Below, one piece after another: positions 12,360 through 25,316 of a DNA stretch of 64,000 bases; within the stretch, counting starts at the first letter, position 1; each line of letters begins with the position of its first letter. The position numbers and the translations under genes are program-made. The notes under the pieces were generated by a model. That model saw only the letters and a program-made list of their open reading frames with translations, was not told the origin of the DNA and made no database searches. Source of the DNA: Bretschneidera sinensis. Lineage: Eukaryota > Streptophyta > Magnoliopsida > Brassicales > Akaniaceae. The DNA lies in assembly GCA_023935145.1 (NCBI GenBank), contig CM043700.1, positions 28,746,001 through 28,810,000 of the forward strand, read 5' to 3'.

Positions 12360-15300
12360 CTATATGCGTGACCTTGATGTTGAAGATGATGGTGCAGGTG
12401 CACTCTGCAGGAAAAAAGAGAATGTTAGAATAATTCTATCTTACTTCATTGTTATTTAGAGAGACGGGAGAGGGCAGGGGAGGGGAGGAAAGGGAAGGGC
12501 AATTGAAGATTTGCAGTGACTCTCGACTAGTTATCAAACCATTCGATATGTTTGGTTGTTTGAAATTAAAGTTTGGAATAAGAATTGAAGTAGAATCATA
12601 CTTTTTTCAATATTATAATGTTTGAAAAAGACCACAATTCCAATTCCAAACAACTAAACGTAACATAAAAGGAAATTTGTAATTACAATTATCCATATAA
12701 AAAAATTGATAACCCTACCGTGCAAAAGATAAATGTCAAGGAATGTCAATTTCCTAAAGTTCTCCACCAAAAATGTTTAAAATCTAAACATTAGATTCAA
12801 TCTAATCTATTTGAAACAGTCAAAACATGAGAATTAAATCGAATTCTACAATTTAATATAAAAAAATCAATCATTAAAATTTATTTTGTACAAATGAATT
12901 ATTTTTTCAATTCATTTAGAAATGAAATGAATTTCATTTCCATTTAATTTCAAACTGAGCGTAAAGCTTTTATGGATCTCGTAAGGAAAAAATATGTCTT
13001 ACTTCTCAATCCAAATAATACTTGTTTTCTTATCCAAAAAAACCCGAAAAAACAAAATATTCATACTAGTAAACTATTTCACTCACAAAATATTTATTTT
13101 GACCCAAGAAACTTATTATTCACATAACCATTAAGATGGTAAAATTATTCTCATAATCTTAGATAATTACTTTTCCTACTCGATGAAAAACGCTAATCAA
13201 ATCAGAAAAAAGAAGTGAGAAATCTATTGATAATGCAATTATTATATTGCTTCGGTTGTAAAATTTAACCGAGTAATATGTTAATATTAACAACAAGAAT
13301 AACAGCAACAAATATTTTGTGGGTTGCTTAGATTGAAGAATTATTTTGAATGGCTTTTCAATATTTTTCCCTGATAGAAAGGGAAAAGTGACAAAACAAT
13401 TAAGAATAAGGCTCTTAATCAATTAAAAAAAAGGTTCTTACCAACTTCATGCCTCTCGTTGCTCTTTCTTCCAAATACCTTGATGGTTTAAAGAAGTTAC
13501 CATACATTTCTGACCATTTCTTAAGACTTGCATATATATGGTTTGGCCCAACTATGTCTGCCCAGAAAACGATTCCACCACTGACACATTTGCTATGAGA
13601 ATAAATTCCAAATAGGTCGCTTACTTTCCATGGATATTTGTCAGAAAAGGGAATGTAAGAAACTAAAATTATTCTATGGTACACACAGAAAATATAGCCT
13701 TCATTCTGTGAATTAAAATTTCAAAAACTAGACTGGCTGTATACAACAGTATCAAAAGCCCAGGAGAAAAGAAGACTTCAACAGTAAGTATGAAAATTAT
13801 TGTAAACCTCCAATTAACAAACCTGTCATGAAATTGTTGCTAGCACAAATAAAAGCAAGGAACAAAATGTCCATAAATTTAATAATAAATAAATGTAGAC
13901 CATTAAGAAGAATTTTCCATTAGAAAAATATTTTTGGAAAGTTACGGAAAATAAAAATAAAAAATTGAAATTGAAATTGAAATTGTGAGCTAAGCACTCA
14001 CCGGTAATAAGGGAAACTCATTCCAAGGACAGATGCAATGTCAAGGTCTGAGGCTCGAACCATTACTCCTTCATCCAAAACATGACATGCCTCATTCACC
14101 ACAGGAAACAGTATCATCCCCAGAATTTCCTTGTCAGTAACTGATATAGGCTGCCAAATAAATCCAACAAAAACACATTAGTTATTCTTATTGAAACTAC
14201 AAAGCGAGCCTTTTTTGTTCCAATGGTGGGCCCATAACATTAACACAGTTGATATTATTCACGCCTATAGAACAGTCTTTCCACATCTGAGCATGATTAC
14301 CTTTTCACCAGGCATAATATTGGTAAGTCGTCTAGACTCCTCAATAATTGGAAGCACTGAAGGATCAGGCTTTGGCCTGCTTCCTTTTTCATAAATGTAG
14401 TATCCTTTTCCATTGTTTTTGCCTGAAAATCCAAAGTTCATATGGTGAACACAACAGGGACATTAAAAAGAATTTGAAAGTGAAAATGGAACATCTTATC
14501 ATACAAAAAACAACAAAAATTTTCACTACCATTTCGTCCATTTTTCACCAACAGTTCAACCAATGGAGACTTGAATGTGCGATCAGGGAATGCATTAGCA
14601 AATTCTTTACCAGCAGCCAAGGCTACTCCATATCCAGTCAAGTCCTGAAGCCTGTAAGCAATACCCATAGAGAAGCACAAGTGATCAGAAATCATCTGGA
14701 ATCCACCAAAAGAGATTACAGTACAGGCATGGCATATGAGTTGTAATGTACAACCAAATGGATGAATTAAACTCGGATCAGTCATCATTGCCCAAATAGA
14801 TTTTCCTTCTTTTGCTTAGCTAAACTCTGGGGCTTGCTTCAAGGTGAGGCCAATAGAACATGTCTCAAGCAGGCCTGTGGACAGGTTGGATTCGGCTCAT
14901 ATCAAAGTATATCCAAATCTGTTTGTAAAGAAGATTTTTGGATAATCCACTAGGTTTTGGAATATAATCAGCTAATCGGATTAATTAACAGATAATTTAA
15001 AATTTATGCTATCAAAAGAACGTGCCTCTAATTAAGTGACAATTTACTTTTTTTCTCCATATATATATATCACACACACACACAAATATAAATTTGAAAC
15101 TTCTACATGTATTTTAAAATACTTTATGTAGCATACTTGTAAGTCATATATTGAAATAATTTTAACAATTTGGTAAAACTAATCAAGTACGGCGTACTCA
15201 AATTTAAATAACTGATCCTTTTTATTAAGATCTTATATTTTAAAATGAATAATCTTTATTTCAAAATTGATATTACTCGGACATACCGTTAGATTATTTA

Positions 15301-18300
15301 CTTTCTATGATAGTTAAATAATACATACATACACTGATACACATAAAAGTATATATTCCATTTATAATTTAGACCGAGCTTTTATCAGGCTGGATAAAGC
15401 TATATCCATATTTGATTTATAATCGATAATCAGATTACTCGTTCACCGTATTCAATTATTGGATAAGATACAAATCAAATTTAGATTAAAATCCAATACA
15501 TTGACAGGCTTAGTCGGCTTAACCAGGAAGCACATGTCGATAGAGACTCAATCAATTTGATGCACTAACAAATACTTCATGCCATGAAAAGCATCTTAAT
15601 ATAATGTCACCCGACAGAGAAGTGCATTAAGATAAAATATTAAAATCACCATGATGGGCATGAAAAGATATTAGCTAGAACATATTATGAAACAAGCTCT
15701 CTTTTCAAAGTGAGTGCAACTCACACTAGGTCCATGAAAAATGCAACTCGCACTAGGTCCATGAAAAATACACTTCAATAGCCTAAAATTGGGGAAAATC
15801 TCACTATTGGAGTTATTCCATTGACCTGAACTTCATCTTTCTTTTATTGAGTGAAAAGAATCCCATAGTAGCAAAGTCATGCATATGTGAACATAAAACC
15901 ATTCAATACTAATAATGAGACTAAAGAGAAGAAATTTACTGGAAAGGACCCATAGGAAGGCCAAAACTGCTGATCACCCTGTCAATTCTGAACACATCAA
16001 CACCTAAGTTGACCAAAATGTGTGCACCTTGCAAATAAGGAAAGAATGTCCGATTGACCGCAAAGCCAGTGCAGTTGCCCACCACGACAGGAACTTTCTT
16101 TATGGTCTTCCCAACTGTCATGAGATCCAGAATTACTTGCGCACAAGTTTTTTCTGTACGCACGATCTCCAGAAGAGGCATCACATGAGCTGGACTGTTC
16201 ATTATAAAGCCATGTCAAAGATATATACAAAAATATATTCCTGTGTATTTTACAAATTTGAAATTTCTACATAATACAATGTATAGCGGTATAGCCTACT
16301 CTCATTAACAAGTTCCACTTTACATAGGTATATTGCTTGTGGAAAGTATTTCTCCGTAGAAACAACTAAAATTTTGAAGATTCCAGGTTCACGATGGGTT
16401 GTGCCATCGTAATCCCTGACCTTCCACAAGAAAAACCCACACCGCTATGATAATCCACTTAGTTGGATAAGCACATATGCTGTAAACCATAATCTTTGAT
16501 CTCCCATATAGAAGATGGGTGGGAAGCGTGACATGTTTGAGGCCTGCTACCAAAGATTCGAAAAGGATATTCTTGGTCCACTATGGTCCTTACGATCATA
16601 AACGATTAATTACTCAGACATGAGATGACTGAACAAAAATTCTAGAGATACGGAGAAAATTCTCCTTATGATATATATTCGTTATATGGAGAATATGATA
16701 GGATAGATATAATCACGGAAGATAAACAAGGCAGGTGAAATGATTGACAGCTGCTGCTAAGTGTCTGTCTGGACACATTCTTACATCAATGATCTTAGCA
16801 CAACTTCCATATCAACTTCTAATCAATAGGTTCAAAGATGAGAATGAAAATGAAAACATTTCATTTTACTTTTATTACTTAAATTATGTAAAGCAGATCA
16901 CAGGATTGTTAAGAGTAATTGCAATGTAACAAGGAAGAAGAAAAACTAGTTAAAGAACCTGAAAAAATGTGCCCCGATAATACGATCTTTAGAGCTGGTC
17001 TTTTCTCCAACTATATTGAGGTCGATAGTAGATGTATTTGTTGCCAAAATGCAGTGGGGAGGGCACACCTTCTCAATTTCACTAAATATTTTTTGTTTCA
17101 AAGGAATACTTTCTATGATAGCCTGCAAAAAGGAATAGCCAAATCAAATGCCTCTAAACAGAGAGCACCAAATGTATATCACACCAATCATTTACTTTTA
17201 GGATTTTTCATTACCATAACTAAATTGAGTAGAAGATGCGAGGTTTATAAAAACAAGATCACAACAATCAATATTGTGGAAAATTATAGAGATTCTTCCA
17301 TTGAGATGGATGAAATTAAGCCAGCCCACCTCTATGATCATATCCACATCTTTAAATTCTGCATAGTCAAGTACTCCTTTGAGCATTGAGAGGACTTTGT
17401 TTGCCTTATCCTGTGTCAACTTTCCTCTAGATACTAAGCCTCGCACATTCACTGTCACAAAAAATTACAGTGGTAAGTTTCTCTAACTTTTTTTGGGGGG
17501 AGGGCGGGGGGAATGTTAACATAACTGAAATTATTATGGATACTTTCTTCCAACAAATAAGAAAAGAAAAGAAAAATGAAGTACTCATCACCCATCCTGC
17601 CTGTCACTTACATTTTCTAAACGTTCATATGCACTTACATAAAACAGTATTCAATTGTCATTTCCTAATTTTTTAGTATACCAATTGGCACAAGATAGGC
17701 CTCACCTATCATAGTTGTTATAGGCTCCTATTACCTAGGCCCGTTTGGTTGCACAAGAAATGGAATGGGGATGAAATGATATTAATGTCTTAAAAATGAA
17801 GCCTGAGGAGGATTGAGGGGAGGAGATATTGGTATTTTTGTTGGTTAAGTACCCTGTCTCATGCCCAACGAAAAGGAATAGGAATACCATCTTAAATCTG
17901 ATAATCCTGTTCCTTTCCATTGGCACGAGGCAACTTACTTTACCATAAAAAATAGCAACATCCCAACCCCTGGATCCCTCTTAAGCTTCATTTTCAGAGC
18001 ATTAATCTCATTCCATTCCCATCCCATTTCTTGTGCAAACCAGATGGGGTAAGACCGTGATTTTGTTACAATATCCTCCTCGTCTTAGCCAAAATCAACA
18101 AATGTAGTCCAAATATTTTATTACATTGTAAATTATCAGATTTTTTTCTCAAAAATAGCTTTCTAATTTGCATTCCCCTCCCCCTCCCCTCTAATTATGG
18201 TAATCAACCCTCTAAACATAATCTGATAACTTCCCTATGATTTAATATTGGTTAACCTACTTCTTTAAACCATGCGCGTCACAAATAAATGCATAACCGT

Positions 18301-21300
18301 GTGATGAGATAACCACCTTCAATCAATTTTATCCCCTTCAGAAGATATTCGGAGTTGACTTCCTTGAGAACAACATACATGTTGCTCAGAATAAGAGCTG
18401 TAGCTATGCCAGAACCCATTAGACCTCCACCAATAATTGCAACTTTCTTCACATGTCTTGGTTTGAGTCCAATATCAGTAACATTAGGCACCTATAGAAG
18501 TTGAAAGTTTAGGGGACATGTTGATGGGGAGATTAAATAAGTACTAGTCACAAATATACAATTAGCTTCAACATAATTTAGATGCTAACTGTTAAGAAAA
18601 GGTGGCTGAGAATTATAAAATTTCAACATACAATGGCAGATAATTGCTTAGGAACGGAAGCATCTGAAAGCAACCAGATACAATTTTTCCTTCAAATGCA
18701 AAAGCATAAATCTTAATAAGAAGCAACGAAATCAAGGACATCAATAAGGCAGTCAAAGTTGAAAAGTAAAGTAAAAAGGCAAATATTTTCTATCAAAAAT
18801 GGTGAACTAGACAGATAATTATTCAGAATGGACAACATTCAAGGACATAACTGAGAGAGAGAAAGAAATTTGCATTTTCATAGCAAGATAGTAATCTGGT
18901 TGAGAATGGCTGCAGATCTTGAATAATTATGAGAAAAAAAAAATGGTGGCCGTAGAGATATGGAACTCCAACGAAGTTTTTTTTAATATATATAAGAAAA
19001 ATAAAGGTTTTATGGTGAGAGATTATTAATCATACAGTCCCAAACATGCTAACTAAACAAACTGAGTAAAGATAGTGTATGTTTCTATATATTGAAAATA
19101 TCTCTTTCCTGGCAACAAAGAATAAAATCCAATCACAATTTCACAATAGGAAGACACATAAATTTGATGCAAATAACTAGGTGTGGGTTTGACCAAACCA
19201 GAGAGCAAACAAAGAAAAGGTGGTGAGGTTTCACAGAATGAGAATTGTACTTTTGAAGTTGCACGTTGAGCAAAAAAGGCATGAACAGGACCCTTTGAAG
19301 TGTCTAGCAATACTAAATCCTTAAATACTTTTGCTTCCTGCAAAAGCAAATCCATCTGTCAGAATACATATGAACATGTCACAATCAGGCTGTTTCACAA
19401 CAACCATCAAGCAACTCTTATGAAACCAAACATGCTTCTTCATGCATATGACCAAGTACAAGAACTTTCTATAAAACTCTGCACGCAAACCAACACCGTA
19501 GAGCATAGACGATAAACAAACATCATGTTCCCAGGCAACTGTAAAATTCAAGTATTAGAAAACAGTACCAGCATTTTCATCTTGAAGACAACTTATGCAC
19601 ACTAACAACTGCCATAAGCCCTGAAATGAAAATTACCTTTAAAACCCCACTATATCCTCCGTGAACAATACCCTCCTCAATCACATCAAGGCATGCCGAT
19701 GCTGAGGCATATTTGGGGCAGTCATCTTGGCTTGTTGTCTTGCAGTTTTCAATATTTCTCGTGCTTCAGATAGGGAGCCGATCTTGTCTGTACTGTGAAG
19801 AGCGCATCCATGGTTTGTGTCTCTCTGCAATGTCTAAAGCCCATAGTCGAGATACTTTCAGCAACTCCTCAGAAGACACAATAGCATCAATAAGACCTAG
19901 CTTCTTCCCTTCCTCAGACATTATTGACTTTGATAACTGCAAAGGGATTACATTTACATAAATCACAGTAACTGGAAAAAGAAATCAGAATTGTCAATCA
20001 TTAGTAGTGCTCACTATGTTCGAGAAATAGAGATCAGATTGTGGAAACACAAGTTGAATTCATTCTTCCCACAAGATATTTGCAGCAAGTGTTTTTTTTT
20101 TCCCTTTTTTATTTAAACATTGCAACTAAAAATATATTACCCAATTGATTATTCCATGAAAGATTCTTCTTCACGGGAAAAATGGGTTGGAATTTCATAG
20201 CGGTCAATCCCACTCACACTGTCCAAAAATGGAATACCAGCTACCTTCTACCCTAGAACCAAATGGAATGAACACCCGCTAAATACTGCATCTCCCTCTC
20301 CCCCTCCCCCTTTCCTCCATGTGTGTTACGTGTGTTAAGAAAATCTTACAATTACAGTGATGGGTAGAAAAAAAGATATTGTGACAGAGATGCTTACCAG
20401 CATCATCTCAATGGCCTTTGAGAGCCCTACAAGCCTTGGAAGACGTTGTGTTCCTTAACAAATAACCATTGGTTTAATAAGTCAGCCCATGTTTGTAAAA
20501 CATAAAACATGCATCACTTGAGCACAGAACTTTAAGTGTGTCGCATGTGATTATGTAAGTGTATCAATGTGTTTATGCCCAAAAACAATCGAAAATTACC
20601 TCCGGACCCTGGCATCACTCCAAGTGTCAACTCTGGCAAGCCTAGTTGAGCTTTTGGAGCAGCAACGCGTTCATGGCACCCCTGCATCAGATTAACAGGG
20701 AAGACGAAGTTATACAATTACAAATTTAAAACTATAATTAGAAGGTGAACAAATGACCACTTAGTAGAAAATACAAACCATTGCTAATTCTAAGCCACCT
20801 CCAAGAGCTAATCCTTCTACTGCTGCAACAACAGGCTTCTTCGCATCTGTGGTTATGAAAAACATCATCAACAATGTCATAAGCATGTGAGAAAGATTCT
20901 ATGGTAAAAGCAATTTTCCTTGAATAAACTAAAAATACTATTTTTTAATGATAAATTGTCAACAAGTCATGATTTCAAGAGACCTAGAGGTTAGAGTTAA
21001 GACCTTCAATAGTAGTGCACACGAGATCAACAGATACATCAGGAAGAAGTGACACATCCCCTGCTAGGCAACAAATGTAAATTACCAATATAGACCAGAT
21101 TCACCAGAACAAAATTCTAGCTTACCGCAGAGGTCAATAATCTAAGGGTAAAATCAACTAACTCATACCGGTTGAGTGAACTTTCTGGAAGACATTGATA
21201 TCAAAGCCACCAGAAAGCCTTCCACCTTTGCCTACAAACAAAGTAAAATATATAAAATCAAAGACCTAGTTCGATGAGGCAATATGAAATTCTCTGACCT

Positions 21301-23097
21301 TAAAAATCAAAATACTCATAAAGATTATAATAGTTTTATGCAATTTTCATTCTTCGTATCTTCCAAACAACATGAGCCCCATTAAACCTCACTAGCCCCA
21401 ACCCCACAACCAACACTAATGCCATTAACATCCTTTTGAAGTCTCAGGCACATGATTTATTTCAACAGATGTCTCCATGTGCACACCCCGTACCATTGGT
21501 CAATCATAAGTAATGAGCTTGCGATTCACTATGATCATCTATATCAAAAATAAATAAGCAAACAAGGACTGACGAGGCTAAAATCATACAGCGACCCAAT
21601 TCATTTTGAGGTTTGAGCTTGAAAACAATATATAATCACAACTACTTTGTATGCTCTAAATGATGGCCAACTATACACCGGCTATTCATTAATCAAACAC
21701 AGTACTCTACAGACTCAAAAACGAGAGTCAATTTTATTTTTCTAACGAGAGAAACTCAAAATCCTCAAAAAAAAAATCAAATAAAGATGTATAATCATAA
21801 ATAAATAAAAAAAACTCGAAACTTACCTGTCAAGACAATAGCCTTAACGCCATTTCTCCTAGTTGCCTCATCGAACTTCTCTTTTAATCCTGAAATAACT
21901 GCACCACCAAATTCCACGCACAAATAACACAACAACTACAACTACTACGAAATCTTACTACACAATTCGACACCGAAAATTAAGAAGAACAAAACAACTA
22001 AGGCTATGTTTGGAAATAGTTTTCAAAAACTTTTTTTTATGTTTGGCAAACAGTTTTCAAAAGCAATTTTCTAAAACAGTGTTCAAAAAACTAGTTTTCA
22101 AAAATTGTTTTCTGACACTCTAAATTAGTGTTTTTTGACATAATTTTCGAAAAATAACCCTAAAATCAGTGTTCACTTCTTTGTTTGGTATATAAAAAAT
22201 ATTAAAATTTTGAAAAAAAAATAATATTAATTATTTTTAAATATTTAGTAAATATGATAAATAAAATTAATATAGATTTTAAATTTAAACTCAAAACTAA
22301 AAATAATTACATGGTGTATCAAAACAGTTTTTAAAATAAGATTATCCAAACAACATTTCATTGTTTTTTGTTTTGGAAACAATTTTCGAGTTACAGTTAT
22401 CTTTTTTTTTTTTCAGAAAACATCACAAAACTATGAAAACTAAAAATAAAAAAAAACAGTTACCCAAACATGCCCTAAGAATTTAGGGCTACGTTTGGAA
22501 ATAGTTTTTGAAAACTGTTTTCAATTTTCGAAAATTAAAAACAGTTTTCAAAAACTCTTTTCTATGTTTGGCAAACGGTTTTCAAAAGTAATTTTTTAAA
22601 ATAATTTTCAAAAACTGTTTTCTAAAACTATGTTTTCTGACATAATTTTCGAAAAATAATCATAAAATCAGTGTTCACTTCTCTGTTTCATTCTTGTATA
22701 TAAAAAATATTAAAATTTTAAACACAAAATAATATTAATTATTTTTAAATATAATAAATAAAATTAATATAGATTTTAAATTTAAACTCAAAACTAAAAA
22801 TAATTACAAATTTGATCAAAACAGTTTTCAAAATAAAATTATCAAAATAACGTTTCATTGTTTTCTGTTTTGGAAGCAATTTTCGAGTTTTCAAGTTACA
22901 GATATCAAAACATCAACATTAGTTTTTTCAGTTTCCATTTTCAAAAAAAACGAAAACATAAAACTGAAAAAAAACAAAAGGGAAGGAAACGCGATTAGCT
23001 TACTTGGAATAGCTAAGGCGTTAACGGGAGGATTACAGATGGTGATGACAGCAACGCTGTCGTTTCCTACCTCCATCGTTACTCGAATCCCTGCCAT
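12360..23097 (-). CDS. AIM1: peroxisomal beta-oxidation multifunctional protein (AIM1 type), frameshifted in exon 8
   Basis: Eighteen exons on the minus strand: 23097-23004, 21898-21827, 21231-21169, 21060-21004, 20846-20779, 20681-20600, 20453-20398, 19936-19637, 19337-19251, 18491-18317, 17451-17330, 17122-16959, 16194-15940, 14651-14530, 14422-14301, 14150-14002, 13580-13442, 12404-12360. Total 2172 nt, about 723 codons, family length. The N-terminal enoyl-CoA hydratase half has ALGGGLELAM and LGLPELTLGV (catalytic Glu loops). The NAD-binding 3-hydroxyacyl-CoA dehydrogenase half starts near residue 294 with IGGGLMGSGIA, then GAHFFSPAH and NRTFFPY. The last residues, SRSRI, end in a PTS1-like SRI peroxisome signal. 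The family hydrates 2-trans-enoyl-CoA and oxidises 3-hydroxyacyl-CoA (fatty acid, JA and IAA chain shortening). Exon 8 carries a 2-nt loss near 19800 and a 1-nt loss near 19697; read literally, translation stops at 19766-19768. All other exons and the reading phase are intact, so a recent lesion or an assembly error are both possible. Confidence 0.85.
15716..15769. repeat. 27-bp tandem duplication in an AIM1-type intron
   Basis: Two adjacent 27-bp copies (GCAACTCACACTAGG... and GCAACTCGCACTAGG...) with one difference. It is intronic (intron between the exons at 16194-15940 and 14651-14530). That intron also has a TA/CA microsatellite at about 15060-15084 and is otherwise AT-rich. Confidence 0.8.
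22000..22980. repeat. two tandem copies of a MITE-like element in AIM1-type intron 1
   Basis: A unit starting AGGCTATGTTTGGAAATAG (near 22001) ends with CCAAACATGCCCTAAG (near 22464-22479), which is the inverted form of its start. A second copy begins with TTAGGGCTACGTTTGG at 22483. Both share the order of blocks (TTTTCTGACATAATTTTCGA, AATATAGATTTTAAATTTAAA and others), with a period near 485 bp. The right terminus of copy 2 is not clear. No coding capacity is visible, as expected of a non-autonomous DNA transposon. Confidence 0.55.
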
Positions 23098-23590
23098 GGT
23101 TTTCCTTCTTTCTTTTCCCAATTGATGAGTAAGATAAATAGGTATCTCTGCTACGTAATTATGGTTAATCAATGGATATTATGGATCAGTGCGACAAAAA
23201 ATTATTGTCTAACAGCAATTGGTAAAAACATATATGCAATGGCCAATGGAAAATGTGACGTTGACTGAGTGATGTATAAAAATAGAGGGCAAGGTACTCG
23301 TGTGCCATGTGCTACAAGTGGTACGTTGAATGAAAATTTTTTGGTTGATTAATTGGTTTAAATTTCATAACTTAAATATGTGAAAATTTCACTAATAATT
23401 TTAAAGGGTTTTATTGATAATGTCATTTTAAGTATGGACTAAAAATGGTATTACTAGTATAATTTTTTAAAATTATTAATAAATTTTTTAATAAGTTTAA
23501 AATATAAATTTTAAACTCGAACCAACTCAATAAGATCTGATGCAAAATATTTTTTTATATTAAGTGTGAAATTTTATTAATATAAGTATG
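23098..23590 (-). promoter_or_regulatory. upstream region of the AIM1-type gene
   Basis: AT-rich 5' flank of the minus-strand gene. A W-box-like TTGAC core lies near 23262 (GACGTTGACTGAG). No convincing TATA box could be picked out and no gene is seen. Confidence 0.3.
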
Positions 23591-23815
23591 GATTATATAA
23601 AAAAAATGATGCATAAATGTTAGGAAAACAATCTTTTTTGGAAAAACGAGAAGGTTACTCACTTTTCTTTATTTGATTTTTTTAATTTTTCTTTTCATTA
23701 CGAAATCTAATAGATAAATGTAATTTTTACATGATTTTTATTACTCTTTTATTTATCAAATTTATTAGTTTACCTTTATTTTATTTTATTTGCTTATGTC
23801 GCACTTTTTTCTATA

Positions 23816-24030
23816 TTGTGTTATATTTCCTTTTAGTTACTTTTTTATTTAGTGTTTTCCTAGTAATAGAAGTATTTCCCATTTTAGTGTCTTTCCCTTT
23901 CCTAGGCTGCATTTTTCATATTTTGTGTTATATTTCCTTTTAGTTACTTTCCTATTTCATGTTTTTCTAGTTGTAGAAGTATTTCTCGTTTAAATATATT
24001 TCCTTTTCGTAGAATGAGTAGTATTATTGT
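23816..24030. repeat. degenerate 107-bp tandem duplication
   Basis: TTGTGTTATATTTCC followed by TTTTAGTTACTTT starts at 23816 and again at 23923. The similarity continues through GTAGAAGTATTTC-like sequence and a TTTCCTTTTC block. The copies have drifted. Confidence 0.6.
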
Positions 24031-24186
24031 ACTTTCCTTTTCTTTTTTAAGAGTTTGCGTATATATATGGTCGCGTGCTCTCTTATGGGGGAAACTTTTT
24101 CCTAGACATTAGTAATAAAGAGAGAAGAGAAGAAGGGGGGCTGCCAAGTCTCAATGAGGAGAGATCTTCAACAATTTTGAATGCTT

Positions 24187-24244
24187 CATCAACTTATTTC
24201 AAGCAAAAGAGTTTTCATCAACTTATTTCAAGCAAAAGAGTTTT
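24187..24244. repeat. perfect 29-bp tandem duplication
   Basis: The 29-mer beginning CATCAACTTATTTCAAGC occupies 24187-24215 and is repeated exactly at 24216-24244. Confidence 0.9.
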
Positions 24245-25127
24245 ATTTTTTTTCTCTTTAGTTTTCTTTTGATGCATTCCAATAAAAACATTGTTGATTT
24301 CAGATTTGTTATGAACTGATTTTATTTTTCTAGGGCTTTGATGTAATCTAGTTTTGAACACACAATTTAAATTCCAAGTTATTTTATTTCAAAATTTTTT
24401 AAGTTAAGTGTTTATTTTTGATCTTATTGCTTACAATTTTCTGACCAATTATTGTTTGATTTATTGAATTATAATTAAACCGAGAGTAAATTTATGATTA
24501 GAAGCTTTTAAGATTAAATATCATTAGTTGAGCGAAAGATAGAGATACTTTACTCCAATTAGTATGATTTTAGATTAAGAAAAATCCAAAGAACTTAATG
24601 AATCTTCAAATAATTTAATTTACATAGATACATGATGAATTATTAGATGGAGATATTTTTAATGTTATTCGAGAGAAAACATTGAATAATTAATGGATTT
24701 ATTTTTAATCAGCTTGAAAAATTGAAATTTTATAACAAAGAATAATAAATTGTGTGGGATTAACTAGGTGAAATCAAAAGCTCTAGATTCTCTATGACCT
24801 TAAGTTTTATTCTCTTTTCTTTTAATTTATCTTTGTCAAGCACTTTAGTTTAATTTAGATGATAAAGTTTTTAAAATTTCGGTTTTGTTTCCAAATAATA
24901 AATAATTTGATAAATTTCAATACTTAATAGTATAATTAATCTTTATGGGTTCGACATTTTTTTAAAAACTTTACTACTTGTTGCGATTTTGTTCATTTTC
25001 ACATATTTTCACACCACCAACTTTCTTAGAGTCATCTCTTTTTTTTCTTTTTCTTTTTTTCTAGTACAAGCCAAACAAAACAGAATTTACATAATCGAGC
25101 ATGGGTATAGAACCCCAAGTCAATTAA

Positions 25128-25316
25128 CTAAGAAGGCTTCATAAATAAACATAGGAGGAAGATCAAATTCCAGAAGCTCAACCCTGCCTTAGACATTCCG
25201 TCGGCACAAAAGTTGGCTTCACGGTAAGCATGACTGAACCGAAAGTCATGTAGGCTGGTGGTCATTGACCTGCAAGCATCAATCAAAGAGAAGAGATCAA
25301 TATTTTTTATTTGCAC
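25128..25316 (-). pseudogene. LINE-type RNase H-like fragment
   Basis: The minus-strand translation contains LIDACRSM, then HDFRFSHAYREAN and CADGMSKAG. This resembles the end of the RNase H-like domain carried by many plant non-LTR retroelement proteins (pattern ...ISHVYREAN-CAD-LAK.G). Only about 60 codons remain; reverse transcriptase and other domains are absent. The assignment is from remembered family pattern. Confidence 0.55.

Larger units (their letters stand above)
23591..25020 (+). mobile_element. possible decayed solo LTR / non-autonomous LTR element
   Basis: The block has promoter-like sequence (GCGTATATATATGG near 24056-24069), no gene, and a right part that resembles the end of some plant LTRs (TGGGTTCGACATTTT near 24947, then CTTGTTGCGATTTTG). 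I found no matching second LTR, primer site or target duplication, so borders and identity are tentative. It includes a degenerate 107-bp tandem duplication (23816 and 23923) and a 29-bp one at 24187. Confidence 0.3.

Noticed and set aside
19694..19803. Programmed frameshifting in the AIM1-type mRNA
   Set aside because: No slippery heptamer was seen, the family has no such mechanism, and two shifts would be needed; mutation or assembly error is simpler.
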